A stretch of DNA of 64,000 bases from Gnetum montanum. Lineage: Eukaryota; Streptophyta; Gnetopsida; Gnetales; Gnetaceae. The translations under genes and the position numbers were made by a program. The notes below the pieces were generated by a model. That model did not search any database. It worked only from the letters and a program-made list of their open reading frames with translations, and was not told the origin of the DNA. The DNA is taken from contig MNCI01009661.1 in the NCBI GenBank assembly GCA_015680685.1, forward strand, positions 9,769 through 73,768, written 5' to 3'. This document shows, one piece after another, positions 24,046 to 36,450 of this stretch (its first letter is position 1; each line of letters starts with the position of its first letter).

Positions 24046-24847
24046 GCATCCTCCATCTACCTCTTGTCAACTATTTTTTTTTATTTTTATGTTGGCTATT
24101 ATTAGCGAAGACCATGTTATAGATAGTTGTTATTATCTTTTCGAAATTTTTCCACATACTATGACCATGGCTATGTATATTTTAAATTTAAATTTTTGGT
24201 TTCATTTTTGGCTATATATGTTGTTCTAGTAAGAATTGTAAATGTTATAAATGTTGTGAATGACTATGTTGACTTTTTTTGTTAAAAATTAAATGGCTAA
24301 TCAGTGTGATAATAAGCTAAATAAAAATATAATAAAAGAGACATTTGCTAGTTCTAGGCCATGGTAGGCACAGGCTATATTGTTTTGCTAGTTTAAGGCC
24401 ATGGTGGGCCATGTTATGTGATTTTTTTTTCCAATTTAAGGCCATGGTAGACTGTGTTGTTAGTTTAAGGTCTTAGCTAACTAGGTTTGAAGAGAAACTT
24501 ATATTTTTTTGGTGATTTTATGTTTAAAGTTGTTATGGTTTTGTTTTGTTTATATTTCATTAAAAAAAGAAAATAGAGAAATGAATAAGGCCACAATAAA
24601 TGGAAATGGAAATAAAATAAACTTCTAAACTATATGCATAAAAAGTAGGATAAAACATAGGCAAAATAGAAATAACAAGTCAACAAAGAGAAAACTTAAG
24701 CTAAATGGTTATGATACAAATGGCTATAAAAGGTCACAAGGATGCAACATGGAAAGGGTAGGAGTGCATGTTACTTGTGCAGACTATTCCTAATCTTTGA
24801 AAGATTAGGAAACATATAAGGCCTATTCTTCACTAGTTTGTACTCAC
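24046..24847. other. Noncoding spacer next to the intron donor in D1
   Basis: It contains three or four GCTAGTTTAAGGCCATGGTGGGCCAT-like units at about 24345-24475, AT-rich AATAAGG-like sequence, and the donor GTGAGTA of the proposed intron (minus strand, 24847-24841). No gene is visible. Confidence 0.55.
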
Positions 24848-27800
24848 CATCCCCTTCACTGATGATGTTGAAAGGGAGTTCATCCCATAACACATCCCAT
24901 TGTCCATCATTATTATTCTTGGGTTGCTCCTCTATCTTGGGTTGGTGCACTACATGGTTGGGAATTTCTTCCTAAAGTTTCACTTCAAACCCCTATTCTA
25001 TGTTTACATTGTTAATAGCCATGGGAATTGTGTTATCACCACGAATTATGATTTCACCTCCCTTGTAAGGAAGGTGAATTTCATAATGAATAGGCAAAGA
25101 CACGATTTGTAATTGAGCCAACCAAGGTCTTTCAAGGGTAAGATTGAACCCTGGCATCTCCTCCACCACAAAGAAATTACTAGTTGTGGAGAAGTTCTTC
25201 CCTATTACAAAGTCCAAGGAGATAGACCCCTTGATAACCCTTAACACTTTGAAGGATTTTAGTGCTACGACTATTATAGGTTGTATTTGCTCTATTAATC
25301 CCAAGTGTTCAACAATGGTGCATGGAATGACATTTTTTGGGGCCCCATCATCAACATGTAATCAATGCACTTTAACTACCCTTCACATATTGTTATGAAT
25401 GGAGGAGCCCTAGTTACCTTGCCATTTTTGGAATTAACCTTGATTTTACTATCGTAAAATACTAGGTATTTTGACATTTTCTCCCTTGGTGAGAAAGAAA
25501 CCATCAGCAAGGATGTCTTGACTAACAGGGATGAAAGTCAAAATTTTGACTAGCACCTCATGATGTGTGATGAAAGTCATGATCAAGTCATACAAGCTTA
25601 GAGTTGTATTCTTCTACTTGAGGAATTTCCTGATCTAATCCATTGCATTGAGGAAGTTTTTATCATTGCTCATGAACTTTTCACCCTGATTGTGCTTCAC
25701 TTCCTTCATGCATCCCAATATGTAAAATTCAGCCTTAGATGGTTACTTCTAGGGCTTCTCCTCTTTATTTTGTCTATGTATTTTTGGGTCCTCTTGTTTT
25801 TTGTTGGTTGAAGGAGGTTGAGCAAATGAGGTCATGGATATAGTTGAGATGGCAATGGGTTTCAGTGGGTTTACTTTCTTCTATGGCCCCATATGCTTGT
25901 CACCCTTGTTGTCAAGCTTTTACTTATGCTTCTTCCTTTACTTGTTTAAGGAATTTTGGTTGTCAATCATTGGTTGTAAGGAAAAGACAATAGCATTAGC
26001 CACCATAGGATGTCATTGTGTGGTCATGTTAGTTGGTTGGGCTATGGCTGGTAGGGTTTTGTTAGGTTGGGATACCCTAATGACAAAAGGTTCCCTTAGA
26101 GGTGCATGCGATGGTACTCTCACAATGAAAGGGGTTCTTGAGCTATTGGAAGCTAAAGAGACCCTTTCATCATGAGGGGATACCCAAATCATGAATGACC
26201 ACTGGTCTTTGATTGTCATTAATGTTGAATGGTGAGATAACATAAGGGTTGTTATTAGCATTCAACGGGTTCTTGTATACTTGCATTGATTGATTTTGGG
26301 ATCAAACTAGGTTGGAAGCATCTAAGACTAGCTCTCCCCTATCTATCATATTTTGTAAGTTATCCTTCAGCCTAAGGTAGAAGTCTATGTCATGCCTAGG
26401 TAATTGGTGATAGTGGCAAAAGTGATCTAATTTAAAGTACGTAGGAAATTAGGGAGATCATTCTTTGTTGTTCAAGTAGGATCCTCTGCTATTTTGCATA
26501 GATACTCATCCTTCTTTTGAGTAGCTTTGATCATCTATGTGTATTGCATGCACCCACTCTTCAACAATTTATCTAGCAACTTAGATGGTTTCAAAGGTAA
26601 GGTAGTCTAGTTGCTTTGGTCCTTCCACTCAAAATTTTGCCTAGTTGTAATCAATGTGATGGCCCTAGAGGTTGATGGTTAGTTTTCATGGTTATTAGTG
26701 GGGGCCTTGTGTGGGTTGTTCCTAGGCCCCTAGTTAGTGATCTTTGCCTCTTTGGTCATTGTTACTATGGTAATGTTTTTTTGTTTGTTCTTTTTCTTGT
26801 CTCTCCACATGTGTTGGTTTTTGTATGCTACATAGGCAAGATCGTGACTAGCCTTTGCAGCATCCTCTATGTTCTTTGTCTAAGAAAATCCTTAGCTAAG
26901 GGACTGCAAGTCAAGGTAGTAAATTTTTGACATGATAAAGTCATTAACTATCCCCTTAAATATAGCCAAATGGTGTGTTTTATCTATAGGCTCTGGTATT
27001 TTTTTTAGTAGTTCATTCCATCATTGGATGAACTTTTGTACAGGCTCAAGGGGTCCCTGCTTGACCTTCATGAGTTAGTTAAGCATAGTGTTGAGCTTCA
27101 AGTTATAATTAAATTTGTTAATAAATTGGACTGTCACCTCCTCAATAGAGGATATGGATCCTCTAGGTAGTACGCAATACCAATCAAGTGCTTTTCTAGT
27201 CAAGGACATAGGAAAAATCCTCATGATGATATGAGGCCATGGATGTACTAGAAAACACTCAAATTTGAAGGTTATAAGATGTGCATTGGGGTTATCTTCT
27301 CTATTGTATTTGCTAAAATGGGAAATAGGGACACTAGGAGGAATTATCAAGGGTGGGACCACAAGATTGATGGGATCATCTTGGTAGAAATCCATAATCT
27401 TTACACTTTGGGAAGTAGAAACTTTGAGCCTCTTTATCTTCTCCATCAAGTCCTAGATCATCTGAAAGACCTGATCTAGGCCCTATGGTGGCCTTATTGG
27501 ATATAGGGCTTGTACATATGGTTTTGGCATCTGTTGTGACAGTTTTGGCCTTGCTATTGGTTTCAAGATGAAAGGAAGTGGTTGCATTATGATCATAGTT
27601 TATGGGCCAAACAAGGAAAAGGATGTTTGTGCCAATACCTAAGGCATAAATGAGATAACGAGGGTGTGTGACACCTAAGTTTCTTGGGGTTTCATTATGG
27701 ATTCCACATTGGTAATTAATGGATTTGTGATGGTGAAAACCACCACCGATGACTGTAAAGATTAGAGCTATGTAGCAAAAGGCATCAATGGATTATAGGT

Positions 27801-28303
27801 TGTTGCCTATGCCATCAATTGAGCTTGATGTGTTGCTATTACTGACATGGGTTCAACCATTGTAGGGTAATAGGGAGTGGAAGATGGTGGTACCATGCCC
27901 ATGGAGAAAACAAAGGTATGAGGGAAAGGCTTGGTGACCTTGGGGATTGTTTGCTAGAACAACCCTCCCAAGATATTTTTGGGCTCAAATTCTACCCTAA
28001 ACTCATCCTCCTCTTCCTATTGTTCCTTTGAGATATGCTTTCCATCCTCTTCCTCCATCTCAATTAATTGGGCTAGGATACCCTCATGGATATTGATGAG
28101 GGTTATTTGGTCATAGAGAGAATAGATGTACTCTTTACCATTGCAATGGATGAGTTCAAATTCTCTTTTGGCTTCTACATCTAAACATGGAATCAACATG
28201 CTAGCCTACAAGTCACAAAGTCAAGACTTTTCCTCCTAACCTCAAATACTACTTACATTCAATGATAGTAGGGTCTTTGAGGTCATAGAGCCTCATGGCT
28301 TGT
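24848..28303 (-). pseudogene. gag-protease polyprotein of element D1
   Basis: Colinear with the D2 copy (40541-44003) in one minus-strand frame of about 1,150 codons with many stops. Order: N-terminal MRLYDLKDP block (28296), acidic stretch (IEMEEEDGKH, 28070), Pro/Met/Thr-rich linker, gag core open at 27449-27075 (SHFSKYNREDNPNAHL, RKALDWYCVLP), then a long linker and protease at about 25400-24990. The protease shows VDDGAPKNVIP, where the second D probably replaced G or S of the active site, and ERPWLAQL, as in Tat/Ogre proteases. The frame leads into a splice-donor-like GTGAGTA at 24847. No CCHC knuckle is seen, and no RT adjoins it. Confidence 0.75.
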
Positions 28304-30563
28304 TAGCTAGAACCTTTGCTAATGAAGCTGAAAGAGAATTTGATGGACTGCTAAAAAGACATTGTTATAGTGCTGAAAATGGCTTAAAACATACTATAAA
28401 AGCCAAAAATAGAGGTAAATCCCAAGTGGAATTCAAAAATTGTTTAAAAAAAATAAAGCAAAAATGGCTAAAAATTAAGCACTTTCTATAATTAGTAAGT
28501 GGGGGTTGCAAAACTAGAAAGCTAGGAAAGTTGGTAACAAGCCTCATCCACACTAGATCCTTAACTACCTCTACACTGTGTATGGCAAGGGGGGGAAAGA
28601 ATGGGGGTGGGATGGGAAAATTCTCTCATCTTTTTAATCCAATGTTGATGAAGGGGAAAAGGATGAAATCCAAAGTGGAAGGTTGGTGTTTTTCCACTTG
28701 AACTTGGTTTTAGTAGGTTGTTAATTTTCTTAGCTAGGAAAGATGGGGGAAAGCTAACTTCGAGAAGTTTGATGGTTTTTGTAAGTGTTGCACCACCCAC
28801 TTTGGAAATTAGAAAAAATTGGTAGCAAAAAAGAAAAGATGAGGAAAGGTATCAATGTTGGCTTTGGGCAGAAAAACTCATCACAACTACTATGAAATGC
28901 CAACACCAAACCACCTACACCTTTCACATTGCAGTTTTGGTCACTGGGGGGGAAGGGGCAACATTGCTTTTTAGAAAGTTTTTTCTATAAAAAATTAGAA
29001 AAACCTTCAAGTGGCAATGTTGACAATGGGAAAGATAGATCTAGTCATAAAAATCAGGTAGAGGCCCTCTTTCTAGTGCTAGAAAACTATTCTAACTAGA
29101 AAAATTGGTCATCGGAAAATTGAGGGATCCAGTGCAGTAGCCTTAATCCTAAATCCCTAGGGCCTCCAAAAAAATGGGATTTGAGGCACCTTGGATGATT
29201 CAAAAGATCACCCAAGGACTTACAAAATGAAAAACAGTGGATTTAAAAAATAAAATGCAAAAATTACAAATTTGGAAAACAAAAAGCAAATGTAGATCAC
29301 ATACAAAACGAAACTCTAAAACTTTATTTCAAATAATAAAGTATGATTTTTAGAAATATGTATAAGAAATTTCCATGAGAGAGCAAAGGAGGGTTCACTA
29401 GGGTAGGAGTTTAGAGCCTGTTGAAGGCAATGCGATCTACACCACAATCTGGCTGCTAAGCCACTTCTGATGCTTTCAAACCTTCTATACTACAAACTAC
29501 AAATCTGAAACTTCAATCATTGCTAGGGGTGAGAAAAGTGAGAAATTTGGCTATCAAATTACTCTATGCTAGGGGTTGGAAGTCTTAAACATGTAACATT
29601 AACACCAAAAATCCACAAGTCTTAGGGGGAGGGTTGCAAGAGGGGTAATAGGACTACAAGGGTTCCACATTGGGAAGCTCTAAGAAGGTGCATTTCTACA
29701 AGGCCACAAGAGCTCTTGGAAGCCAAAATTACTATGTGCTTGAAATATTCCAAAGTGTGAAACCTAAAAGAGGTGTTGGGGTTTTGGTTTTACAGGTTTT
29801 GGACCATGATTTTTTCTGCAAATTGGCTAATAAATTGACTACAAATTGCTGCAAATTTTTTCCACATACAGGTGAGATGAGTGCCAAAATTTTGGGGGTT
29901 ACCATATATAGTAAGTACTAAATCCCCATGGCCATTCCATTTACTATAAATAGTAACATGGGAACACCTTCTATGCTACAGGTAGATCTTCCATGTTGAG
30001 CCTTCTACCATCCTTGTTGAAGTGGTTGGTCAACTTTGAGGTCATTAGAGTGCAAAAATCTTGTTCATGTAGCTTCCACGCTGGGGGAGAGGAGTTTCAA
30101 TGCTAGGGTGAGAAGCCTTCATGCTAAGGGTGAGGGTTTTCATGCTAGGAAAGAAGACTAAATTCCTCAACACTAGGCATTATGTCTCCCCTAACTTCTC
30201 CACGTTGGGATCTACCTCTCCACACTAGGGGTAGGTGACATTTCCCTCGTGAAGGTGTTTCTAGCTTAGAAAAGTGTATACCCCCTATAAAACCCATCAA
30301 ATTACAATTTTTGGCATCCCAAAAAACCTTTTTGACCTCCCCAAGACCAAATATAGACACTAGGTAACCTTTTTCACTTGGGGAATGAGGCTTTGACCAC
30401 TTATGAAGCATTTTTCAATCCCAAAAGTATGAAGCATGTGAGATTTCCCCCCATGGATTACAATATTCACATTTACAAAGACGTTTTGCCTTGGGTTTCA
30501 TATGGTGAAGGCTACATTATGAAAAATGATTATAACATGCAAGTTTTCATGGTGTTTCACTCT
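28304..30563 (-). mobile_element. 5' LTR and leader of element D1
   Basis: It aligns patchily with 44004-45892 upstream of the D2 gag. Both right-hand ends read, on the minus strand, TGAAAYACCA, a likely LTR start; beyond it the two copies have unrelated flanks. The LTR/leader boundary and primer site are not resolved. At 29980-30240 there are six or seven short YTCAYGCTAGGG units whose core is the same as in the 1990-5500 array. No gene is present. Confidence 0.55.
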
Positions 30564-30565
30564 AC

Positions 30566-32700
30566 AACTTGTGTTGTCTTAGCAAGAAAAGGCCTCTTAA
30601 GCTTTACTCTAGCTGAGCCCTTAGCTTTGGCAAGTAACTTTTTGGCCTTTTCCACGTTGACCTACTCAACATGGGGCTCCCTCCCTATGCTATTAGGAGA
30701 TGCACAATGTTTTCCACCAAAACCTTTGGTGGTGATGGACAAAAATTCACCCAAATCCTCCAATGGATCTTAGGCATGTGTGGCCTAAACAAGGTGCCTT
30801 ATCTAAGGCTTAGTGATTTCAGATTGCTCATGAGTCATCCATCGCTCATTCTTCTTCACTATGAGGAACTCTGCAAACCTCCATAGATAAGCTACAGAGA
30901 AGGAAAAATGCACATTTCACTTCATTGTAAGATTTACTTAGAGCTTTAGGATTTTACTCTACATCCCAAAAACCAAATGAGTAGCCTAGTTAAATTATAA
31001 GTCCTTGGTTAGGATCTTCTTCATGATCAATGCTTGCTCAGTGACCATTATCTTCCCTTGCAAAAGCTTCTTAGGAAATGCACAGGATTGGAATAAGGGA
31101 TACACCTCTCTAGCCTTTGAAACTTGGAACTAGCTTAGAGAGAGTCCCTTATGATCACAACAATTATTTGATGACTTCTCAACTTCCTCTCAGTGATCTA
31201 CCTCCTTCCCTACTTTGATGGTGATCATCATGGTCTCATTAGGAATACCAAAGGGATCATTGAAGGTGGATTTGTTAACATCTAAGCTAATAGTCGTATC
31301 ATGAACATGGATGATGAATCTCTTAACTCCTTTGCTAAAGGAGTCAATGATGTTAATCATTTCCGTAGTGAGAACAATGGGTCTTGGGATCATGAAGATG
31401 TCCAATAGGCTAGCATGAACAATCCTTACCTAGATGGCCTTGGGTGCATGATCCACCAACCAATACTAGATAGGTTCCACCTCACCAAACTTGAGGGTCA
31501 ATGTCTCCTCAATTCATCATAAAGTGATTACAGTCACTTCAACTAATGGCACAACTCCTACACCATAACAAAAACAACCCATTAGTCTTAACATAGGTGC
31601 ATCATGTAAAACAAAACATAACAAATATAATCAAATTAAAACTAGCATAGTAATTTAAACAACCAAAGCCTAAATAACTAAATGACCAGAGATAACCAAA
31701 ATCAATAGACCATATACTCACTTCGCCTATATGACAAAGGAATCCTTGGAGCTCTAGGAGATGGGTTCACTTCTGCATCTTGCTATGGGTTTTCCCACCC
31801 TCTCTAGATCATTCCATTTTCTAAACACCTCTAGTATGCCTTATGATGATGTTTGATATAATTATCAAACTCATCCTTCAATTGGTCCATCAACTAAAGC
31901 CTTATTATTGGGCTTTTGATGAACAACTCCACTATGCTTTGGGCCAAGGGTAAAATTTTTTCACCCTTGATTAATCCTTGATCATTTACCCTATACTTGT
32001 AGGTAACTAAAAATAAAAAAAATTATTACAACTTAACTTCATAATAAGAAAAAATAAACCAAAAATAAAAATGATAATAACTACACATACCCCTCTATAT
32101 GTTATATAGTTCTTAGAGGGTTTTGGAATAAGGTGTGCACATGATGGTTTACAAGCAAGGTGTTATCCATGTGGTACTGCCTAAATTTGGACATCTCCCA
32201 ATTTTTTGATAATTTGGGAGTGTCCACAGTGGTGGTGCCATCATGTATGTTTCCCTTTGTATGGACCTTAGGATCATAAACTAGGAACTTGAAGATCATG
32301 TTGGAGGAGCAAAGCACAATGGTTTGCACAATGGCTACTACTATTTTAGAAGCTAAGTGTGATCATTGAGGAACTCCCTTGCTCCTGGCCTAATCCATAG
32401 TGAACAATTTTTCCACTTCATGTTAAGGGATGCTGTATTGGGACTAGGCATGTGAATGCAACACAAGACATCCACCAAATCTATTATAACAAAGATAGGC
32501 TTTAAGAAGGCCTTGTAATATCCAACACATAATCAAAACTTCATAACACCAAAAACATTATAACTACAACATCCCGTGAACATAACAAACTATGTCTATA
32601 ACCAAATAACACTTCAACATGGAAACAAAACTTAGGCAAAATTCCAAATGAAATAGTTCATACTTAATGGCAATGGTAATCTAAAACAAAAACTTTTACA
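30566..32700 (-). pseudogene. aORF2 (D3 copy), truncated at both ends
   Basis: Read leftward from about 32460, exons align with the D1 copy: a NMKWKNCSLW block, YHMDNTLLVNHHVHTL (matching YNANNTLMFSHRAHRL in D1), DQGLIKGEKILPLAQ, then MINIIDSFSKGVKRFIIHVH (31350) and KKILTKDL. Splice acceptors at the matching places include CTACAAG near 31998 and GGTGTAG near 31565, and a donor GTGAGTATAT near 31727. Its left end is cut by D1 at 30563-30566, its right end meets element E near 32700. Being on the minus strand, it is antisense to a plus-strand element, most likely F. Confidence 0.6.
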
Positions 32701-33381
32701 TTCCTTGGCAATTAAATCTTCTCCTAAATCTCCTTTTGAAATGTATTCCTAGTCCTCCTCAAGAATTTGTCCTATTCTAGGCTTTTCTAGCTTCCTCTAA
32801 ACTCCAATATCATGGAAAAATTCCTCTTTTATTACTTGGTTTTTAATGGTGAAAATTTTTATTTTTTGATTGCATCAATGCATCCCCCTCAATGCAAATG
32901 AATGTATCGATGCATCCCCATCAACACAGCATAAAAACACTATATAATCATGTCAAGAGTTAGAGGATTTTTCACATTTTCTTCATCATGCAAGGGGAGA
33001 TTTTGCAAATTTCAAAGCCCAAAGCCTTCCTAAGACCATAACTTCCTAACCTCCTATTCAAATCAACTCATTCTTTGACCCTCTAGCTACCGAAAGTGAG
33101 ATTTATGTTGTGAGGACCACAAACCTATGGTTAAAATTTTTTGAAATTTTTTTAACTCCCACATGGTTTAACTAATAAAATAATATTAAATATCACTAAT
33201 TTGCTTAAGTTAAACCTCACCAACAAACTCATGTAGCCATTCTAACAAAATAATATTAAAATAATCAATCTATCATGATCACAACAAACCTAAGTGTAAC
33301 TAGCCAAATGAGACAAGGTATTAAAGTGTTGTAAGTTTCACATAAAATGCTAATCCTTGGCTATGTTTGTAATCATAGATG
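32700..33381 (+). promoter_or_regulatory. Internal promoter-like region upstream of aORF1 in E
   Basis: It aligns with the reverse complement of 12250-11604 in B, for example GGCTTTTCTAG and the ACCTCCTATTCAAATC-like block. TATATAAT at 32941-32948 lies 441 bases before the aORF1 ATG. Directly upstream are TGCATCCCC words; TGCATCCCCATC (32911-32922) recurs exactly in the U3 of LTR E at 36493-36504. Confidence 0.45.
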
Positions 33382-36180
33382 ATGCCAAATAGACCACCAA
33401 AAGAAGGACCATCCTGACCATAAGAGAAATGGCTGAGAGGGGAAAGGGACCAATAGTTGCAACAACCCTAAGAAGGAGAAGCAAAAACACATGCCATAGA
33501 ACCCCTTCAAGAGAAGCCCAAAGTGAAATCTATTCATCAAATTCCCATCATGGAAATAGGCCAATCTAGACAAGATGAAATACTAGGGCCTAGACAAAAT
33601 TTTGAGGTTACCTTGATAGAGGCCTACCTAAGATAGATTCATTCTAATGTCTAAAGTCTGATTCTCTAAGAACTTAACTTTGGTTCCTTCTTGGACCTGA
33701 TGCCAGAAGAGATGAAGACTCAACTACAAGGATCTCCCATGTGGCCCATGCTCACTTCTCGTAGGAAGTGGTACATGGAAGAGACTTACCTCTTCTAGAA
33801 TAACTAACAAGTGGACACCATGGTAAACATCAAGGACCTTAGTGTGTCCTATTCAGTCGAGGACATTGTAGAGGCTCTCAAGTTGTCTAATAGTGGACCA
33901 ACATTGGTTGAGATCTCCACACAAACTAATCTTGATGTTAAGAAGGAATGGGTCCAACTATGCTATAGAGTGGACTGTAAGGGGTACAGTGCACTCACCA
34001 AGGTATAGAGGGCCTACTTCAAGATTACATCCTACCACCTAAACCCAACAATGAGGCCAAGCAAGATCACCACCTTCTCTACCTATGTGTGTGCCACTCT
34101 AAGTGAAAAATTCTTAATCAACCTCCCCCAACTCATCTTCCTAGAGATTGAGAAAATATTCAAAGAGAATGAGAATGAGAGGAAGACACTCCCCTTTCTT
34201 TTCTTGATCCTAAAACTCTACAAAAGGGGAGGGATAGCTTGTTACACTAATGACATGCTTTGTCATGCTCCTAGAGCATCTTGATAGGAGATGATGAAAG
34301 ATAAAGAACTTGCCAAGTTACTTAAAAAGGAGTGGCCACTACCACCACCACCTGCTCAAGAAACACCACCAAAGGCCTGTGCATCAATTAAGCACATGAA
34401 GAAGCTCCATGAGCAACTCTTGCAACAGTAGCAAGAAGGTCCAAGTGGTGAAGAACCTTCAATCTACTAGCCAATGTTAAGTCACCTCAACAAAGTCACA
34501 TGAACCATCAACTAGCTAGAAGAGACTACATTGCTATTTTGGCACAAATAATGTAGGTGCTTATGAGATCAAATCTAAGCACCTGAGAAGTGATGGTGTT
34601 CATCTTTGGATAGCAGTAATTCCCAAAGATCTCTAAAAATGCCACCATTTTCTTAGTACTCTTGGAGAAGGGTGAGGGGATGATTCTCTTGGTAATGCAG
34701 CATCATAGACAAGAAATAGTAATGGAGGTAATGGCTGATCAAATTGCAAAGGCCTTAAACACTCCTATAGCCATTGTGCCAAACATTGTTGTACTCATAG
34801 ATGTGTAGAAATTTCAAGAGTAGGTAGTGAAAGGCTAAGTATATCCCAACACAATGAGGCAATAGACCAACTAGTGGAAACTAGGCAACTACTTCCTAAG
34901 ATCTTCGATCTCCAAGAAAACATCACTACTATCTAGTTAGAGCTGCTTGAGACTAAGGTAACCTCATCATTACAAACATCCAACTTGAGATCATCACAAT
35001 TGGAAACTGATGGCTAGTTGCTAACATTGCAGAATTGAAAGCATGCTTGGCTAATCCTGCCATTTCCAACCAAGCAGTTGCATGAGATGAATCTTTCTTA
35101 TAGCTTCAAAACAAACTAAAAGAGGCTGGGAATGCAAAGGATGGTCGTCTTTGATGTGTTCTTATTGGAAGATTTGGCCTTCAACACTAATAAGGACTTA
35201 TCACAAGTTTGAGAGGAGAACTTAACTCTGACCAAGGACATTCACTGCCTACATAATGTTGAAGTAAAAAAGGACTAGATGGTTGAATTCATGCAATAGT
35301 AGCAAGAGCATCTTTCTAAGATAAACATAAGCCTAAGGTGGTTGGTAGCTAAAAATTGCAATCTATCAATGAAGAAAACCTAGACCCTTTGCTAGAAAAT
35401 AGCCATTGCGGTAGCTTCCTAGAATAATGAGGCCCTAAAATTCAAATGCGTAAAGAATCATTATAAAGACCAAGCTAGGCTCCACAAGGAGGTGAACAAA
35501 AAAGAGATTCAATTGACCAAGGTGAAAATGAATGATATCCTCCAACAACTCTAGCATAGAGATGATGTGTGGTAACCAATCTTGGATGGATTGAATTCCT
35601 TCAACAAAGCAGAGATCCATCTAAAGAAGTTACAGATTAAGGAGATGGTAGAATACATGGATTTATCCAACCTCCGTTATACAAACTTAACAATGCTAAC
35701 AACTAGAAGGCCATGGTCAGACTTAGAGAAATAGGTGATTATCTTGTACCTTCTTTATGAGGCAAAGTTCAAGCATGACAAGAACATAACACAAAAGCTA
35801 AAAATAGTGAATGTAGAGCTCGAAGTTCTTAGGAGTTGATTTAAAGATCAACGATCAATTGCTAAGAACATGTGAAAAGGATGAATGACTATCATAAGCT
35901 GTAGAACCTCATTCAGACATTCAATGTAGAACATAAATAATTCACATCTTGGTTTATCAATATCAAGAAACTATTCCTAGTAATGCCCTATCTATGGGAC
36001 ATCCCCATACCAACCCACATTAGTAACATTGCATGGACTATGTACACCATGGAGCAAGGAGGAGAAGATGAAGGCATTGCTAAATGTCTTTTGTCTTCCA
36101 CTAGAAGCAACAGCTATAGCAGGACAACTTTAACCATCACCTTAGCCTCAACCACCACTGCCACATGCACTAGGGGCTAG
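33382..36180 (+). pseudogene. aORF1 of element E
   Basis: Begins MPNRPPKEGPS, shifts frame, and shows NFEVTLIEAYL at 33600. From 33811 to about 34500 one frame is followed with few stops, including SVEDIVEALKLSNSGPTLVE and LPQLIFLEIEKIFKENENE, TLPFLFLILKLYKRGGI; the latter resembles the putative plant transposon domain found downstream of pol in Athila-type elements (tentative). A Pro-rich PLPPPPAQETPP follows, then a long Lys/Glu/Leu/Gln-rich probable coiled coil to about 36100, ending in a block shared with B (EKMKALLNV). Function unknown. Confidence 0.6.
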
Positions 36181-36450
36181 TGAAGGTCATTCAGCACCCT
36201 AAGTGCCTTTACCTCCTAGCACTGTTTTATCTTCTTTTCATCTTTGATCATCAAAGGATTACAACTATCCAATATTGTAAGTGTGTTTAATTTTATCCTC
36301 CTAAATACATAATTTTGTAATTATTATAATTCTATATAATTAGGTACTTAGGATCAGTTAGTCTATGATTCCATACCTTCCCAATTTTATAAGAAGCTCA
36401 ATCCTACTTTTGTTTACTTAAGGACACATTTTCAATTAGTTGTAAGGGTA

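Larger units (their letters stand above)
1337..24847 (-). other. Probable giant intron of Ogre-like element D1 (interrupted by element B)
   Basis: On the minus strand the gag-protease frame runs into a consensus donor (G then GTGAGTA, GT at 24847-24846) and the RT frame starts after an acceptor (TTGACATGTAG, AG at 1338-1337). The phases fit: one base of the split codon lies upstream and two lie downstream. An intron between protease and RT is an established feature of Ogre elements. Here it would span about 10.5 kb after subtracting the 13-kb element B. It holds GGCCATGG-type repeats near both ends, a ~190-bp tandem array and an antisense multi-exon gene. In D2 the donor is mutated; in F the homologous acceptor reads CAA instead of CAG. 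The splice itself is inferred. Confidence 0.55.

Noticed and set aside
30378-30773. 131-codon plus-strand open frame
   Set aside because: It crosses the junction between the D1 LTR and the D3 aORF2 (about 30563), so it is a chance fusion of two unrelated pieces on the wrong strand.
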